Origin: Pseudomonas sp. Q11
Lineage (GTDB): Bacteria > Pseudomonadota > Gammaproteobacteria > Pseudomonadales > Pseudomonadaceae
Length of the DNA: 64,000 nucleotides
Direction of reading: 5' to 3'
Assembly: GCF_024494355.1 (NCBI RefSeq)
Contig: NZ_JAKNQY010000022.1
Coordinates: forward strand, 43,688 to 107,687
Positions 1 through 6,533 of this stretch are shown piece after piece. Every line of letters begins with the position of its first letter. The first letter of the stretch is position 1. The notes below the pieces were generated by a model. That model saw nothing but the letters and a program-made list of their open reading frames with translations, did not search any database and had not been told where the DNA came from. A program made the position numbers and the translations under genes.

Positions 1-31
1 ATTTATCCCCGCTGGGCTGCGCAGCGGCCCC
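1..31. repeat. Partial REP arm (ggggatttatcccc type)
   Basis: The window opens inside a REP arm: ATTTATCCCCGCTGGGCTGC. The same sequence recurs in the complete pair at 398-530. Its partner, if any, lies to the left of the window. Confidence 0.6.
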
Positions 32-62
32 AGCAACCTCTGTACCGACCGAGTCACTGAGA

Positions 63-230
63 ATGACCAAGCACATCGGATCTGACTTTGACGACTTCCT
101 CACCGAGCAAGGCATCGCCGAAGAGGTTTGCGCAGTTGCGCTCAAACGCATCATTTCTTGGCAGATGACCGAGGCAAATGACGCGTTAGAAAGTGATCAA
201 AAAGACCCTGACACAGCGGGTGCTCAGTAG
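63..230 (+). pseudogene. Short antitoxin-like ORF, probably the N-terminal remnant of an XRE-type antitoxin
   Basis: A 55-residue ORF beginning MTKHIGSDFDDFLTEQGI. I recognise this opening from XRE/HigA-like antitoxins of about 90-100 residues that Pseudomonas genomes carry behind RelE/HigB-like toxins. In those proteins a helix-turn-helix region follows the 'ALKRIISWQ' segment. Here the reading frame instead runs into TEANDALESDQ and a TAG stop, so the DNA-binding part is missing. A weak GAG lies upstream of the ATG. No toxin partner is visible inside the window; one could lie to the left. It could also be an intact short protein. The family assignment comes from memory of the motif, without alignment. 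Confidence 0.4.
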
Positions 231-397
231 TCGCACCGCTGTTGACCGAGCACTGAATCAGAACGATGCGGGAATGACGCTGGCAACGCCTGCTAGCGGC
301 ACGTGCATTGGGTCAGAGAGTGGAAGTGTGGCTGGTTCCTGAGCAGGAAGAGGCTCACGCATAAGCGCTGTTGTGGAGAGGGAGTGGCCGCCGCGTC

Positions 398-530
398 TGT
401 GGCGAGGGGATTTATCCCCGTTGGGCTGCGAAGCGACCCCCAAACCAGCCAACTCGGTGTGCCAGGAAGATTGAGTTCACTGCTTTAGGGCTGCTGCGCA
501 GCCCAGCGGGGATAAATCCCCTCGCCACAG
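398..530. repeat. REP pair, ggggatttatcccc core
   Basis: Left arm TGTGGCGAGGGGATTTATCC and its inverted partner ending CTCGCCACA enclose about 85 bases. Each arm is itself a hairpin (GGGGAT-TT-ATCCCC). This is a variant of the GGGAGC-TT-GCTCCC type found elsewhere in the window. Confidence 0.8.
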
Positions 531-572
531 GTCCAGTGCTTCACAGGTATTTTTGTGTTTGCCTTTCGATTT

Positions 573-667
573 ATCGCGAGCAAGCTTTGCTCCCACAGTG
601 GTTTGGTGTTGTTCACAAAGTTTGTGATCGACACCCGCCTCCTGTGGGAGCAAAGCTTGCTCGCGAT
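573..667. repeat. REP pair, head-in orientation, GAGCAAAGCTTGCTC core
   Basis: The arm ATCGCGAGCAAGCTTTGCTC...CCACAG comes first and its inverted copy CTGTGGGAGCAAAGCTTGCT...CGCGAT second, so the GTGGGAG heads face inward. It ends 20 bases before the DUF6124 stop codon. Confidence 0.85.
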
Positions 668-686
668 GAGGCCGGCACTTATTGCA

Positions 687-1049
687 TCAAGTCCGAAGCT
701 CTACCCGATCCAGGCACTTGTTCGCCAACAACAGCCCCAACTCAATCATCTGGGCCACTCCCAACGCTACATGTCGTCGCGAGCCGTCCTGATCGAAGGC
801 AAGGTCATTGAGCATTGCATTGGCCGAAGCCAGGGTTTCGCTGAGATTGGCCAGCAACACTTCGGTGTCGATACCGTCAGCCACAGTGAATAGCTGTACT
901 GAAGGCTTGGGTTCTGAGTTGCTGTCGTCAGGTTTGAGGTATTGGTCCAACACACGGTCAGCCGCCTCTTGCAGCTTTTCTGGGGCGTAGTCGCCATAGG
1001 GGAAAGTGGATGCGGGCTTTGGTGCGTTTTGAGTCTCTTTCTTGTCCAT
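687..1049 (-). CDS. DUF6124 family protein
   Basis: A 120-residue protein. The segments 'PEKLQEAADRVLDQYL' and 'LFTVADGIDTEVLLANLSETLASANAM' match what I know of the DUF6124/DUF3077-like small proteins that occur in many copies in Pseudomonas. Their function is unknown. I place the start at the ATG at 1049 because GGGAGC lies seven bases upstream; a TTG directly before it (1052) is possible but gains nothing. No signal peptide or membrane segment is visible, and most of the chain looks helical. It stands alone, oriented toward the REP pair at 573-667, in the accessory region next to higBA. Confidence 0.7.
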   Translation of the reverse strand: MDKKETQNAPKPASTFPYGDYAPEKLQEAADRVLDQYLKPDDSNSEPKPSVQLFTVADGIDTEVLLANLSETLASANAMLNDLAFDQDGSRRHVALGVAQMIELGLLLANKCLDRVELRT

Positions 1050-1431
1050 CAAAATTGCTCCCTAGAGCTGAAGTATGTAAAGCCCCGCGCTTGGATAACG
1101 CAGAAGCCCGTGCTCCTAGAGGGTTTTGTTCGGATTCTCACGTCCGGTCACTGAATTGGCAGCGACACCCAGAGGCTAGAGCCCTCGCTTCCGACGGACA
1201 ACCTTAAAAACTTGTCGGAAACTTCGGTGCGTCTGACAGACCACAAGCGCTTGCTCAGACAAGAAAAGAAATAAAACGCACCTCATCAAAGCAAGCCCTT
1301 GACTTTACGGGTTTAACACCTCAACAAAACTCATGCAGCCCTGTTTCAAGAATCAAGCTCGCTTGAATTCGCTGATACCAGTAGCCATGATCGCCCCCGT
1401 CATCAGCGAAAGCTGGCAGGAGTCTGGGTCC

Positions 1432-1523
1432 ACCCAGCCACGCAGACGGGCCGGAATAAGCTCAACTGCGTGTCGATTGAAGCCGCCTTCGGGCGGCTTT
1501 GCTTTTTTATGAGGTTAAGGATG
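1432..1523 (+). repeat. Left ~92-bp direct repeat flanking higBA
   Basis: Nearly identical to 2425-2515. Both begin ACCCAGCCACGCAGACGGGC, carry the hairpin AAGCCGCC-TTC-GGGCGGCTT followed by a T-run, and end in ATGAGG and GGATG. By eye the copies differ by one T insertion and about two substitutions. The two copies bracket the toxin-antitoxin module exactly. Confidence 0.9.
1480..1508 (+). terminator. Rho-independent terminator inside the left direct repeat
   Basis: Perfect stem AAGCCGCC/GGGCGGCTT with a TTC loop, followed by TGCTTTTTT. It would insulate higBA from transcription arriving from the left. Confidence 0.75.
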
Positions 1524-1561
1524 AGTGCCCGGCAGGACTGCAAGCTGTTGCTTGTGAACGC

Positions 1562-1590
1562 TTGCAAAAGTCCCATCTTGGGACTACATT
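1562..1590 (+). promoter_or_regulatory. higBA promoter with an operator palindrome between -35 and -10
   Basis: TTGCAA at 1562-1567 and TACATT at 1585-1590 are 17 bases apart, as for a sigma-70 promoter. The spacer is filled by AGTCCCA-TCT-TGGGACT (1569-1585), a perfect inverted repeat. HigA antitoxins autorepress by binding such sites, so this is the expected operator. The predicted transcript would start within a base or so of the higB ATG at 1598. Confidence 0.65.
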
Positions 1591-1597
1591 CTCACCC

Positions 1598-1900
1598 ATG
1601 AGAATTATCGCCATCAGTCATCTGAAAGCCTTCTGGGAGAAATACCCAGATTCCGAACAGCAGCTTAAGGCTTGGATTGACGATGCCAAAAAAGCCACTT
1701 GGACCAACCCAAATGACGTCAAGGCGCAATACGGTAACGCAAGCATTCTCAAGAGTCGCCGCGTGGTGTTCAACATCAAGGGTAACGACTACCGCCTGGT
1801 GGTCGCCATTGCCTACCGCTTCGGCGCTGTGTACATCAAGTTTGTCGGCACTCATCGTCGGTACGATGAGATCGACGCAAACACCGTGGAAATGGAGTAA
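1598..1900 (+). CDS. higB: HigB-type toxin (mRNA interferase, type II TA)
   Basis: A 100-residue RelE-superfamily toxin of the HigB_toxin type: MRIIAISHLKAFWEKYPDSE, then 'VVFNIKGNDYRLVVAIAYRFGAVYIKFVGTHRRYD', the family's central strands and the conserved THxxYD end. Toxins of this family cleave mRNA on the ribosome until bound by HigA. The gene precedes its antitoxin, the usual higBA order, with a five-base gap between the two genes. I chose the ATG at 1598 because similarity to the family begins there. The upstream in-frame extension from a TTG at 1499 would read through the terminator and operator. No Shine-Dalgarno sequence is obvious, and the promoter lies so close that the message may be leaderless. 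Confidence 0.85.
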   Translation: MRIIAISHLKAFWEKYPDSEQQLKAWIDDAKKATWTNPNDVKAQYGNASILKSRRVVFNIKGNDYRLVVAIAYRFGAVYIKFVGTHRRYDEIDANTVEME

Positions 1901-1905
1901 TCATC

Positions 1906-2277
1906 ATGAACATTCGCCCAATCCGCACCGATGAAGAATACCGGGTAGCTCTCAAAGAGATCTCTCCCCTGTTTGAGAATGAGCCTGAACTTGGCACCCC
2001 GGAAGGCGATGCTTTTGAAGTCATGGTCACTCTGATCGAGGCATACGAAGCCAAGCATTTCCCGGTGGATCTGCCTGACCCAATTGAAGCCATCAAATTT
2101 CGAATGGAGCAATCCGGACTCACTGCAGCCGATCTTGCTCCCGCTATCGGAAAAACGAACCGCGTATACGAGGTGCTCAACCGTAAGCGCTCGTTAACTC
2201 TGCCCATGATCTGGAAGCTTCACGATATGTTCGGCATTCCAGCAGAAAGCCTGATAAAGCCAGTAAAAGCTGCCTGA
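1906..2277 (+). CDS. higA: HigA-type antitoxin with helix-turn-helix
   Basis: A 123-residue antitoxin. The N-terminal half ('IRTDEEYRVALKEISPLF...GDAFEVMVTLIEAYEAKHFPVD') is the toxin-facing and dimer region typical of larger HigA proteins. The C-terminal half ('IEAIKFRMEQSGLTAADLAPAIGKTNRVYEVLNRKRSLTLPMIWKL') is an XRE/Cro-type helix-turn-helix. It should neutralise HigB and repress the shared promoter through the palindrome at 1569-1585. It is the second gene of a two-gene operon and is followed within ten bases by a terminator. Confidence 0.88.
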   Translation: MNIRPIRTDEEYRVALKEISPLFENEPELGTPEGDAFEVMVTLIEAYEAKHFPVDLPDPIEAIKFRMEQSGLTAADLAPAIGKTNRVYEVLNRKRSLTLPMIWKLHDMFGIPAESLIKPVKAA

Positions 2278-2281
2278 TACT

Positions 2282-2307
2282 AGCCCGGACAGTCCGGGCT
2301 TTTTATG
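2282..2307 (+). terminator. higBA terminator
   Basis: AGCCCGGAC-AGTCCGGGCTTTTTAT: a GC stem followed by T5, a few bases after the higA stop. Confidence 0.85.
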
Positions 2308-2316
2308 TCTTCCAGA

Positions 2317-2350
2317 AACGACAAAGCCCACATCTGCGGGCTTTGTCGTT
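2317..2350. terminator. Perfect 13-bp stem hairpin, possible bidirectional terminator
   Basis: AACGACAAAGCCC and its exact complement GGGCTTTGTCGTT enclose eight bases. It directly follows the higBA terminator. Neither side has a long T-run, so terminator function is only possible. Confidence 0.5.
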
Positions 2351-2424
2351 AGGGTAAGGATCAGAAAACGGATGTGATCTCGATGATCGCAAATTGTTGA
2401 CCCTCTGGATCCCTATCGGGGTTG

Positions 2425-2515
2425 ACCCAGCCACGCAGACGGGCCGGAATAAGCTCAACTGCGTGTCGATTGAAGCCGCCTTCGGGCGGCTTTGCTTTTT
2501 ATGAGGATAGGGATG
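2425..2515 (+). repeat. Right ~91-bp direct repeat flanking higBA
   Basis: Second copy of the sequence at 1432-1523, in the same orientation, including the internal terminator hairpin (2473-2500). Adjacent sequence outside the repeats differs between the two copies. Confidence 0.9.
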
Positions 2516-2573
2516 TACCCGCACTAAGCCAGCCCCAGAGTCTGATCTTGGGGCGCAAAAGACAGGCAAGAAA

Positions 2574-2595
2574 AAGCCGAACTTTCGCTCGGCTT
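2574..2595 (-). terminator. Hairpin with T-run on the minus strand
   Basis: AAGCCGA-ACTTTCGC-TCGGCTT. On the minus strand it is followed by TTTC, which resembles a terminator for leftward transcription, yet no minus-strand gene ends here. It may be a remnant of lost sequence. Confidence 0.45.
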
Positions 2596-2939
2596 CAAGA
2601 ATAGATAGGGCCAGTAGGCCCTCATGGAGCATCAACAACCAAAAGGTTGAGGGGTTAGCCGCTGCCTAACCATCCCATTACTTACCCTTTACGGGCTGAC
2701 CATGGGCGGTGCTACGCAGGCCTCATCTGGATTTAACGAGCGGGGAGGCTCATGCACACTCGTGGCAAACATTAGAGAAGGGTGTACATCTTGTAAAGCC
2801 CATCATAAGGCTAGGTCCGCCTTGCAATGCCAACTACACACATCCAGCAACAGCTTGCCGTTGAAGTGCCATATTAACCGCCTAGCATTAGCCTGACCGT
2901 TACACCTATGTCGCAGCCCGCCCTATGGAATGAGCCGGA

Positions 2940-3027
2940 GGGAGCAAAGCTTGCTCGCGATGAGCGATGGCGCAGTCTTGCCGTTGAACCGTGTCGTCTG
3001 TATCGCGAGCAAGCTTTGCTCCCACAG
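2940..3027. repeat. REP pair, GAGCAAAGCTTGCTC core
   Basis: Arms GGGAGCAAAGCTTGCTCGCG and CGCGAGCAAGCTTTGCTCCC point head-out around about 45 bases. Confidence 0.85.
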
Positions 3028-3149
3028 GCTCACCCACAGGGCTCGCTCTACAGGTTTGAGTGCATACCGATCTGGGCCGTCGCGAAACCGTCCGGTCATG
3101 GCATAATCCTTCACCTTTTATTTCCAGCACCTGCAAAGGGGGCAATTCC

Positions 3150-3512
3150 TTGACCGCTTCAAGCAAAACGTTGCACCTTTTCGGCATCAAAGCCTGTGAC
3201 ACGATGAAAAAGGCGCGCACTTGGCTCGATGATCACGCTGTGCACTACGACTTTCACGATTACAAAACCGCCGGCATTGACCGTGAGCACCTGACCCAAT
3301 GGTGCAACGAGCATGGCTGGCAAGTGGTGTTGAACCGTGCCGGTACGACCTTTCGCAAACTCGACGACGAACGCAAAGCCGATCTCGACCAGACGAAAGC
3401 CATCGAACTGATGCTCGCCCAACCCTCGATGATCAAGCGCCCGGTGCTTGATCTCGGTGACCGAACCCTGATTGGCTTCAAGCCAGATATTTATGCGGCA
3501 GAGATCAAGTAA
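3150..3512 (+). CDS. ArsC/Spx-family protein (YffB type)
   Basis: A 120-residue thioredoxin-fold protein of the arsenate reductase-like Spx/YffB group: 'LHLFGIKACDTMKKARTWLDDHAVHYDFHDYK', then 'NRAGTTFRKL' and the cis-proline region 'MIKRPVLDLGD'. It has a single N-terminal cysteine (residue 15) in place of a CxxC pair. The substrate of the YffB branch is not established, so an arsenate reductase name would overreach. I chose the TTG at 3150 because AAAGGGGG lies about six bases upstream and similarity begins just after it; a longer in-frame start at 3060 lacks family sequence. It lies 32 bases before dapD and is probably cotranscribed with it, as in other pseudomonads. Confidence 0.8.
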   Translation: MTASSKTLHLFGIKACDTMKKARTWLDDHAVHYDFHDYKTAGIDREHLTQWCNEHGWQVVLNRAGTTFRKLDDERKADLDQTKAIELMLAQPSMIKRPVLDLGDRTLIGFKPDIYAAEIK

Positions 3513-3544
3513 ACCTGCCCAGTCCATTTTGTAGAGGTAATTTC

Positions 3545-4579
3545 ATGTCCAGTACCCTGTTCAGCCTGGCCTTCGGTGTCGGCACACAAAACCGTCAAGG
3601 CACCTGGCTGGAAGTGTTCTACGCCCAACCGTTGCTCAACCCTTCGGCCGAGATCGTCAAGGCCATCGCGCCGGTTCTGGGTTACAGCGAAGGCAACCAG
3701 GCCATCACCTTCACCACCGCCCAGGCTTCGCAACTGGCTGACGCGCTCAAGGGCGTCGATGCCGCGCAAGCCGCATTGTTGACCCGTCTGGCCGAGAGCC
3801 ACAAGCCGCTGGTCGCCACCCTGCTGGCTGAAGACGCACCACTGAGTTCCACGCCCGAGGCCTACCTCAAGCTGCATCTGTTGTCCCACCGCCTGGTCAA
3901 GCCTCACGGCCTGAACCTGACCGGTATTTTCCCACTGCTGCCGAACGTAGCCTGGACCAGCCAGGGCGCAATCGACCTGGGCGAACTGGCCGAGCACCAG
4001 CTCGAAGCCCGTCTGCGCGGCGAGCTGCTGGAAGTGTTCTCGGTGGACAAGTTCCCGAAAATGACCGACTACGTGGTCCCGGCCGGCGTGCGTATCGCCG
4101 ATGCCGCGCGGATCCGCCTGGGCGCCTACGTGGGCGAAGGCACCACGGTGATGCACGAAGGTTTCGTCAACTTCAACGCCGGCACCGAAGGCCCGGGCAT
4201 GATCGAAGGCCGTGTATCGGCTGGTGTGTTCGTTGGCAAGGGTTCGGACCTAGGCGGCGGTTGCTCGACCATGGGCACCCTGTCGGGCGGTGGCAACATC
4301 GTGATCAAGGTTGGCGAAGGCTGCCTGATCGGCGCCAACGCCGGCATCGGCATCCCGCTGGGTGACCGCAACACCGTGGAGTCGGGCCTGTACGTGACCG
4401 CCGGCACCAAAGTCGCCCTGCTGGATGAAAACAACCAACTGGTCAAAGTGGTCAAGGCCCGCGAACTGGCCGGCCAGCCCGACCTGTTGTTCCGTCGCAA
4501 TTCCGAGACCGGCGCGGTGGAATGCAAGACTCACAAGTCGGCCATCGAACTGAACGCTGCACTGCACGCCCACAACTAA
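3545..4579 (+). CDS. dapD: Tetrahydrodipicolinate N-succinyltransferase
   Basis: A 344-residue DapD of the long Pseudomonas/actinobacterial type. It transfers succinyl from succinyl-CoA to tetrahydrodipicolinate in the succinylase branch of diaminopimelate and lysine synthesis. An N-terminal domain of about 170 residues is followed by a left-handed beta-helix with hexapeptide repeats (from 'GVRIADAARIRLGAYVGEGT' through 'GEGCLIGANAGIGIPLGDRN', residues about 180-285). The start has a GAGGT Shine-Dalgarno sequence. The next enzyme of the branch but one, DapE, is encoded at 7724. The csd genes lie downstream on the same strand, separated by nested REP hairpins. Confidence 0.95.
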   Translation: MSSTLFSLAFGVGTQNRQGTWLEVFYAQPLLNPSAEIVKAIAPVLGYSEGNQAITFTTAQASQLADALKGVDAAQAALLTRLAESHKPLVATLLAEDAPLSSTPEAYLKLHLLSHRLVKPHGLNLTGIFPLLPNVAWTSQGAIDLGELAEHQLEARLRGELLEVFSVDKFPKMTDYVVPAGVRIADAARIRLGAYVGEGTTVMHEGFVNFNAGTEGPGMIEGRVSAGVFVGKGSDLGGGCSTMGTLSGGGNIVIKVGEGCLIGANAGIGIPLGDRNTVESGLYVTAGTKVALLDENNQLVKVVKARELAGQPDLLFRRNSETGAVECKTHKSAIELNAALHAHN

Positions 4580-4597
4580 GCCGCTTCACACCCTCAC

Positions 4598-4727
4598 CTG
4601 TGGGAGCGAGCTTTTTTGTGGGAGCAAAGCTTGCTCGCGATGGCAGCGACACGGTTTACGGTGAGACCGCGTCATCGTTCATCGCGAGCAAGCTTTGCTC
4701 CCACAAAAAAAAGCCCGCTCCCGCAGG
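4598..4727. repeat. Nested REP element: outer degenerate pair around an inner AAAGCTT-type pair
   Basis: The inner pair (4617-4705) has arms TGTGGGAGCAAAGCTTGCTC and the inverse. Outside it, TGTGGGAGCGAGCTTTTTTG (4599) pairs with AAAAGCCCGCTCCCGCAGG (to 4727), so one REP pair sits inside another. The outer stem with its T-run could terminate dapD transcription. Confidence 0.75.
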
Positions 4728-4758
4728 GTCCGGCGTCATTCCAGCAGGGCCCGAAAGC

Positions 4759-5964
4759 ATGTTGATTCCCTCTCCCTGGCGCGCCGACTTTCCGGCCATC
4801 GCCGCCCTGCAACGGCAAGGCCAGACCTACCTGGACAACGCCGCCACCACGCAAAAACCCCAAGCCCTGCTGAACGCCCTGGCGCATTACTACGCCAATG
4901 GCGCGGCCAACGTGCACCGCGCGCAGCATTTGCCGGGCGCCCACGCGACCCAGGCGTTCGAAGACAGCCGAGTCAAAGTGTCGCAATGGCTCAATGCCGG
5001 GGATTGCGGGCAAATCGTCTTCTCCCATGGCGCCACTTCGGCGCTGAATCTTCTGGCCTACGGGCTGGAACATCTTTTCAATCCGGGCGATGAAATCGTC
5101 ATCAGCGCCCTGGAACACCACGCCAACCTGTTGCCGTGGCAACAACTGGCCGAACGTCGTGCATTGACGCTGGTGGTGTTGCCGCTGGATGCCGATGGAG
5201 TGATCGATATCAGCACCGCCGCCGAACTGATCGGGCCACGTACGCGCCTGCTGGCGGTGAGCCAGCTGTCCAACGTGCTGGGCACCTGGCAGCCCTTACC
5301 AGCGCTATTGGCCCTGGCCAAGGCCCAAAGCGCGCTGACAGTGATCGATGGCGCCCAGGGCGTGGTTCATGGCCGTCACGATGTGCAGGCACTGGGCTGC
5401 GACTTTTATGTATTTTCCAGCCACAAACTCTATGGCCCTGAAGGACTGGGCGTGTTGTTCGGCCGCACCGAAGCGCTTCATCAACTGCGTCATTGGCAGT
5501 TCGGCGGGGAGATGGTGCAACAGGCCGACTACCACAGCGCCACGTTCCGCCCGGCGCCGCTGGGCTTTGAAGCCGGCACGCCGCCGATTGCCAGTGTGAT
5601 TGGCCTGGGCGCGACCCTCGACTACCTGTCCGGCCTCGACCCGCAGGCGGTCAGCGACCATGAAGCAGCGCTGCATGACTACCTGCTCCGCGGGCTGCTG
5701 GCGCGCAACGGCGTACGCCTGGTAGGCAATCCGAGCCTGGCCCTGGCCAGCTTCGTGGTCGAAGGCGTGCACAACGCCGACCTGGCCCACTTGCTGACCG
5801 AACAAGGCATCGCCGTACGTGCCGGGCATCACTGCGCCATGCCGCTGTTCAAGCACCTGAAGCTATCGGGAGCAATTCGGGTGTCGCTGGCGCTGTACAA
5901 CGACTCCGCCGATATCGAACGCTTCTTCGAGGCGCTGGACCAGGCCCTGGAGTTGCTCCGATGA
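4759..5964 (+). CDS. csdA: Cysteine desulfurase CsdA
   Basis: A 401-residue class V aminotransferase-fold, PLP-dependent enzyme that takes sulfur from cysteine as a persulfide. Lys223 in 'FSSHKLYGPEG' should hold PLP. Cys359 in 'AGHHCAMPLF' should carry the persulfide. The N-terminal 'YLDNAATTQKP' is typical of the SufS/CsdA group. csdE overlaps its end by four bases and tcdA follows, so this is the CSD sulfur-transfer set rather than the SUF operon. The ATG at 4759 is chosen by family length. The in-frame extension back to 4522 is REP and dapD sequence. The Shine-Dalgarno sequence is weak (CGAAAG). Confidence 0.9.
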   Translation: MLIPSPWRADFPAIAALQRQGQTYLDNAATTQKPQALLNALAHYYANGAANVHRAQHLPGAHATQAFEDSRVKVSQWLNAGDCGQIVFSHGATSALNLLAYGLEHLFNPGDEIVISALEHHANLLPWQQLAERRALTLVVLPLDADGVIDISTAAELIGPRTRLLAVSQLSNVLGTWQPLPALLALAKAQSALTVIDGAQGVVHGRHDVQALGCDFYVFSSHKLYGPEGLGVLFGRTEALHQLRHWQFGGEMVQQADYHSATFRPAPLGFEAGTPPIASVIGLGATLDYLSGLDPQAVSDHEAALHDYLLRGLLARNGVRLVGNPSLALASFVVEGVHNADLAHLLTEQGIAVRAGHHCAMPLFKHLKLSGAIRVSLALYNDSADIERFFEALDQALELLR

Positions 5965-6365
5965 GGCTGCCAGTCGACGCGACCGCAGCGCTGCAAGTTT
6001 TTCAGGACGCAGCTGGTTGGGAACAGCGCGCCCGGCTGCTGATGCAATGGGGCGAGCGTCTGCCGCCCCTGAGCGATGCGGACAAGTGCGAGGCCAACCT
6101 CGTCCACGGCTGTGAGAGCCAGGTGTGGTTGGTGGGTCAGTTACACGACGGGCACTGGCAGTTCTCCGCCAGCAGCGATGCGCGGTTGATCCGGGGGTTG
6201 GTGGCGTTGCTGCTGGCGCGGGTCAATGGGTTGTCCGCTGATGAGTTACAGCAGGTGGATTTGCCGGATTGGTTCAATCAGTTGGGATTGTCGCGGCAGC
6301 TGTCGCCATCGCGTAGCAATGGGTTGAATGCAGTCCTACAGCGGATGCGCGAATTGACGCAATAA
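5961..6365 (+). CDS. csdE: Sulfur acceptor CsdE (SufE family)
   Basis: A 134-residue SufE-like protein that accepts the persulfide sulfur from CsdA and passes it on. Cys51 in 'EANLVHGCESQVWL' matches the conserved acceptor cysteine. 'DKCEANLVHGC' and the C-terminal 'LGLSRQLSPSRSNGL' are SufE signatures. The ATG overlaps the csdA stop, so the two are translationally coupled. The gene faces tcdA across a nested REP element. Confidence 0.9.
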   Translation: MRLPVDATAALQVFQDAAGWEQRARLLMQWGERLPPLSDADKCEANLVHGCESQVWLVGQLHDGHWQFSASSDARLIRGLVALLLARVNGLSADELQQVDLPDWFNQLGLSRQLSPSRSNGLNAVLQRMRELTQ

Positions 6366-6367
6366 CC

Positions 6368-6525
6368 GTGGCGAGGGAGCTTGCTCCCGCTGGACTGCGC
6401 CCGTAGGAGCTGTCGAGTGCAACGAGGCTGCGATCTTGTCCCAGACAATTGAATCGCAAGCGAAAGATCAAAATCAAAAGATCGCAGCCTTCGGCAGCTC
6501 CTACAGAGCCCAGCTCCCTCGCCAC
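6368..6525. repeat. Nested REP: GGGAGCTTGCTCCC pair containing a GTAGGAGCTG-type pair
   Basis: Outer arms are GTGGCGAGGGAGCTTGCTCC and the shorter CAGCTCCCTCGCCAC. Inside them lies a second, unrelated inverted repeat (6403-6505) with arms GTAGGAGCTGTCGAG and GGCAGCTCCTAC and inner blocks GGCTGCGATCTT/AAGATCGCAGCC. The same two-family nesting recurs at 38066-38231. Confidence 0.85.
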
Positions 6526-6533
6526 AAAAGCCG

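Larger units (their letters stand above)
231..686. other. Intergenic stretch holding two REP pairs
   Basis: No convincing gene. Both strands have short ORFs without recognisable content, and several are translations of REP arms. The stretch contains the REP pairs at 398-530 and 573-667 and ends at the stop codon of the DUF6124 gene. Confidence 0.6.
1050..1597. other. Noncoding stretch upstream of higBA with the first ~92-bp direct repeat
   Basis: No supported gene. It contains the upstream region of the DUF6124 gene, about 280 bases with no feature I can name, the left direct repeat (1432-1523) and the higBA promoter. Confidence 0.6.
2278..3149. other. Noncoding, hairpin-rich stretch between higA and the ArsC-like gene
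   Basis: No gene that I can support. At least eight inverted repeats lie in 2282-2671, including two terminators and the second direct repeat. 2672-2930 shows nothing recognisable. A REP pair occupies 2940-3027. 3028-3149 is the upstream region of the ArsC/Spx-like gene. Confidence 0.6.

Noticed and set aside
2664..2738. Integron attC-like site (GCCTAAC and ATTTAAC motifs)
   Set aside because: Both fit RYYYAAC but in the same orientation; an attC site needs opposed core motifs. No integrase or cassette array is present.
2302..2904. ORFs of 60-110 codons between higA and the ArsC-like gene
   Set aside because: They cross terminators, direct repeats and hairpins, lack ribosome-binding sites and show no recognisable protein pattern.
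4522..4758. N-terminal extension of CsdA
   Set aside because: It overlaps the dapD 3' end and the nested REP element and adds no family sequence.
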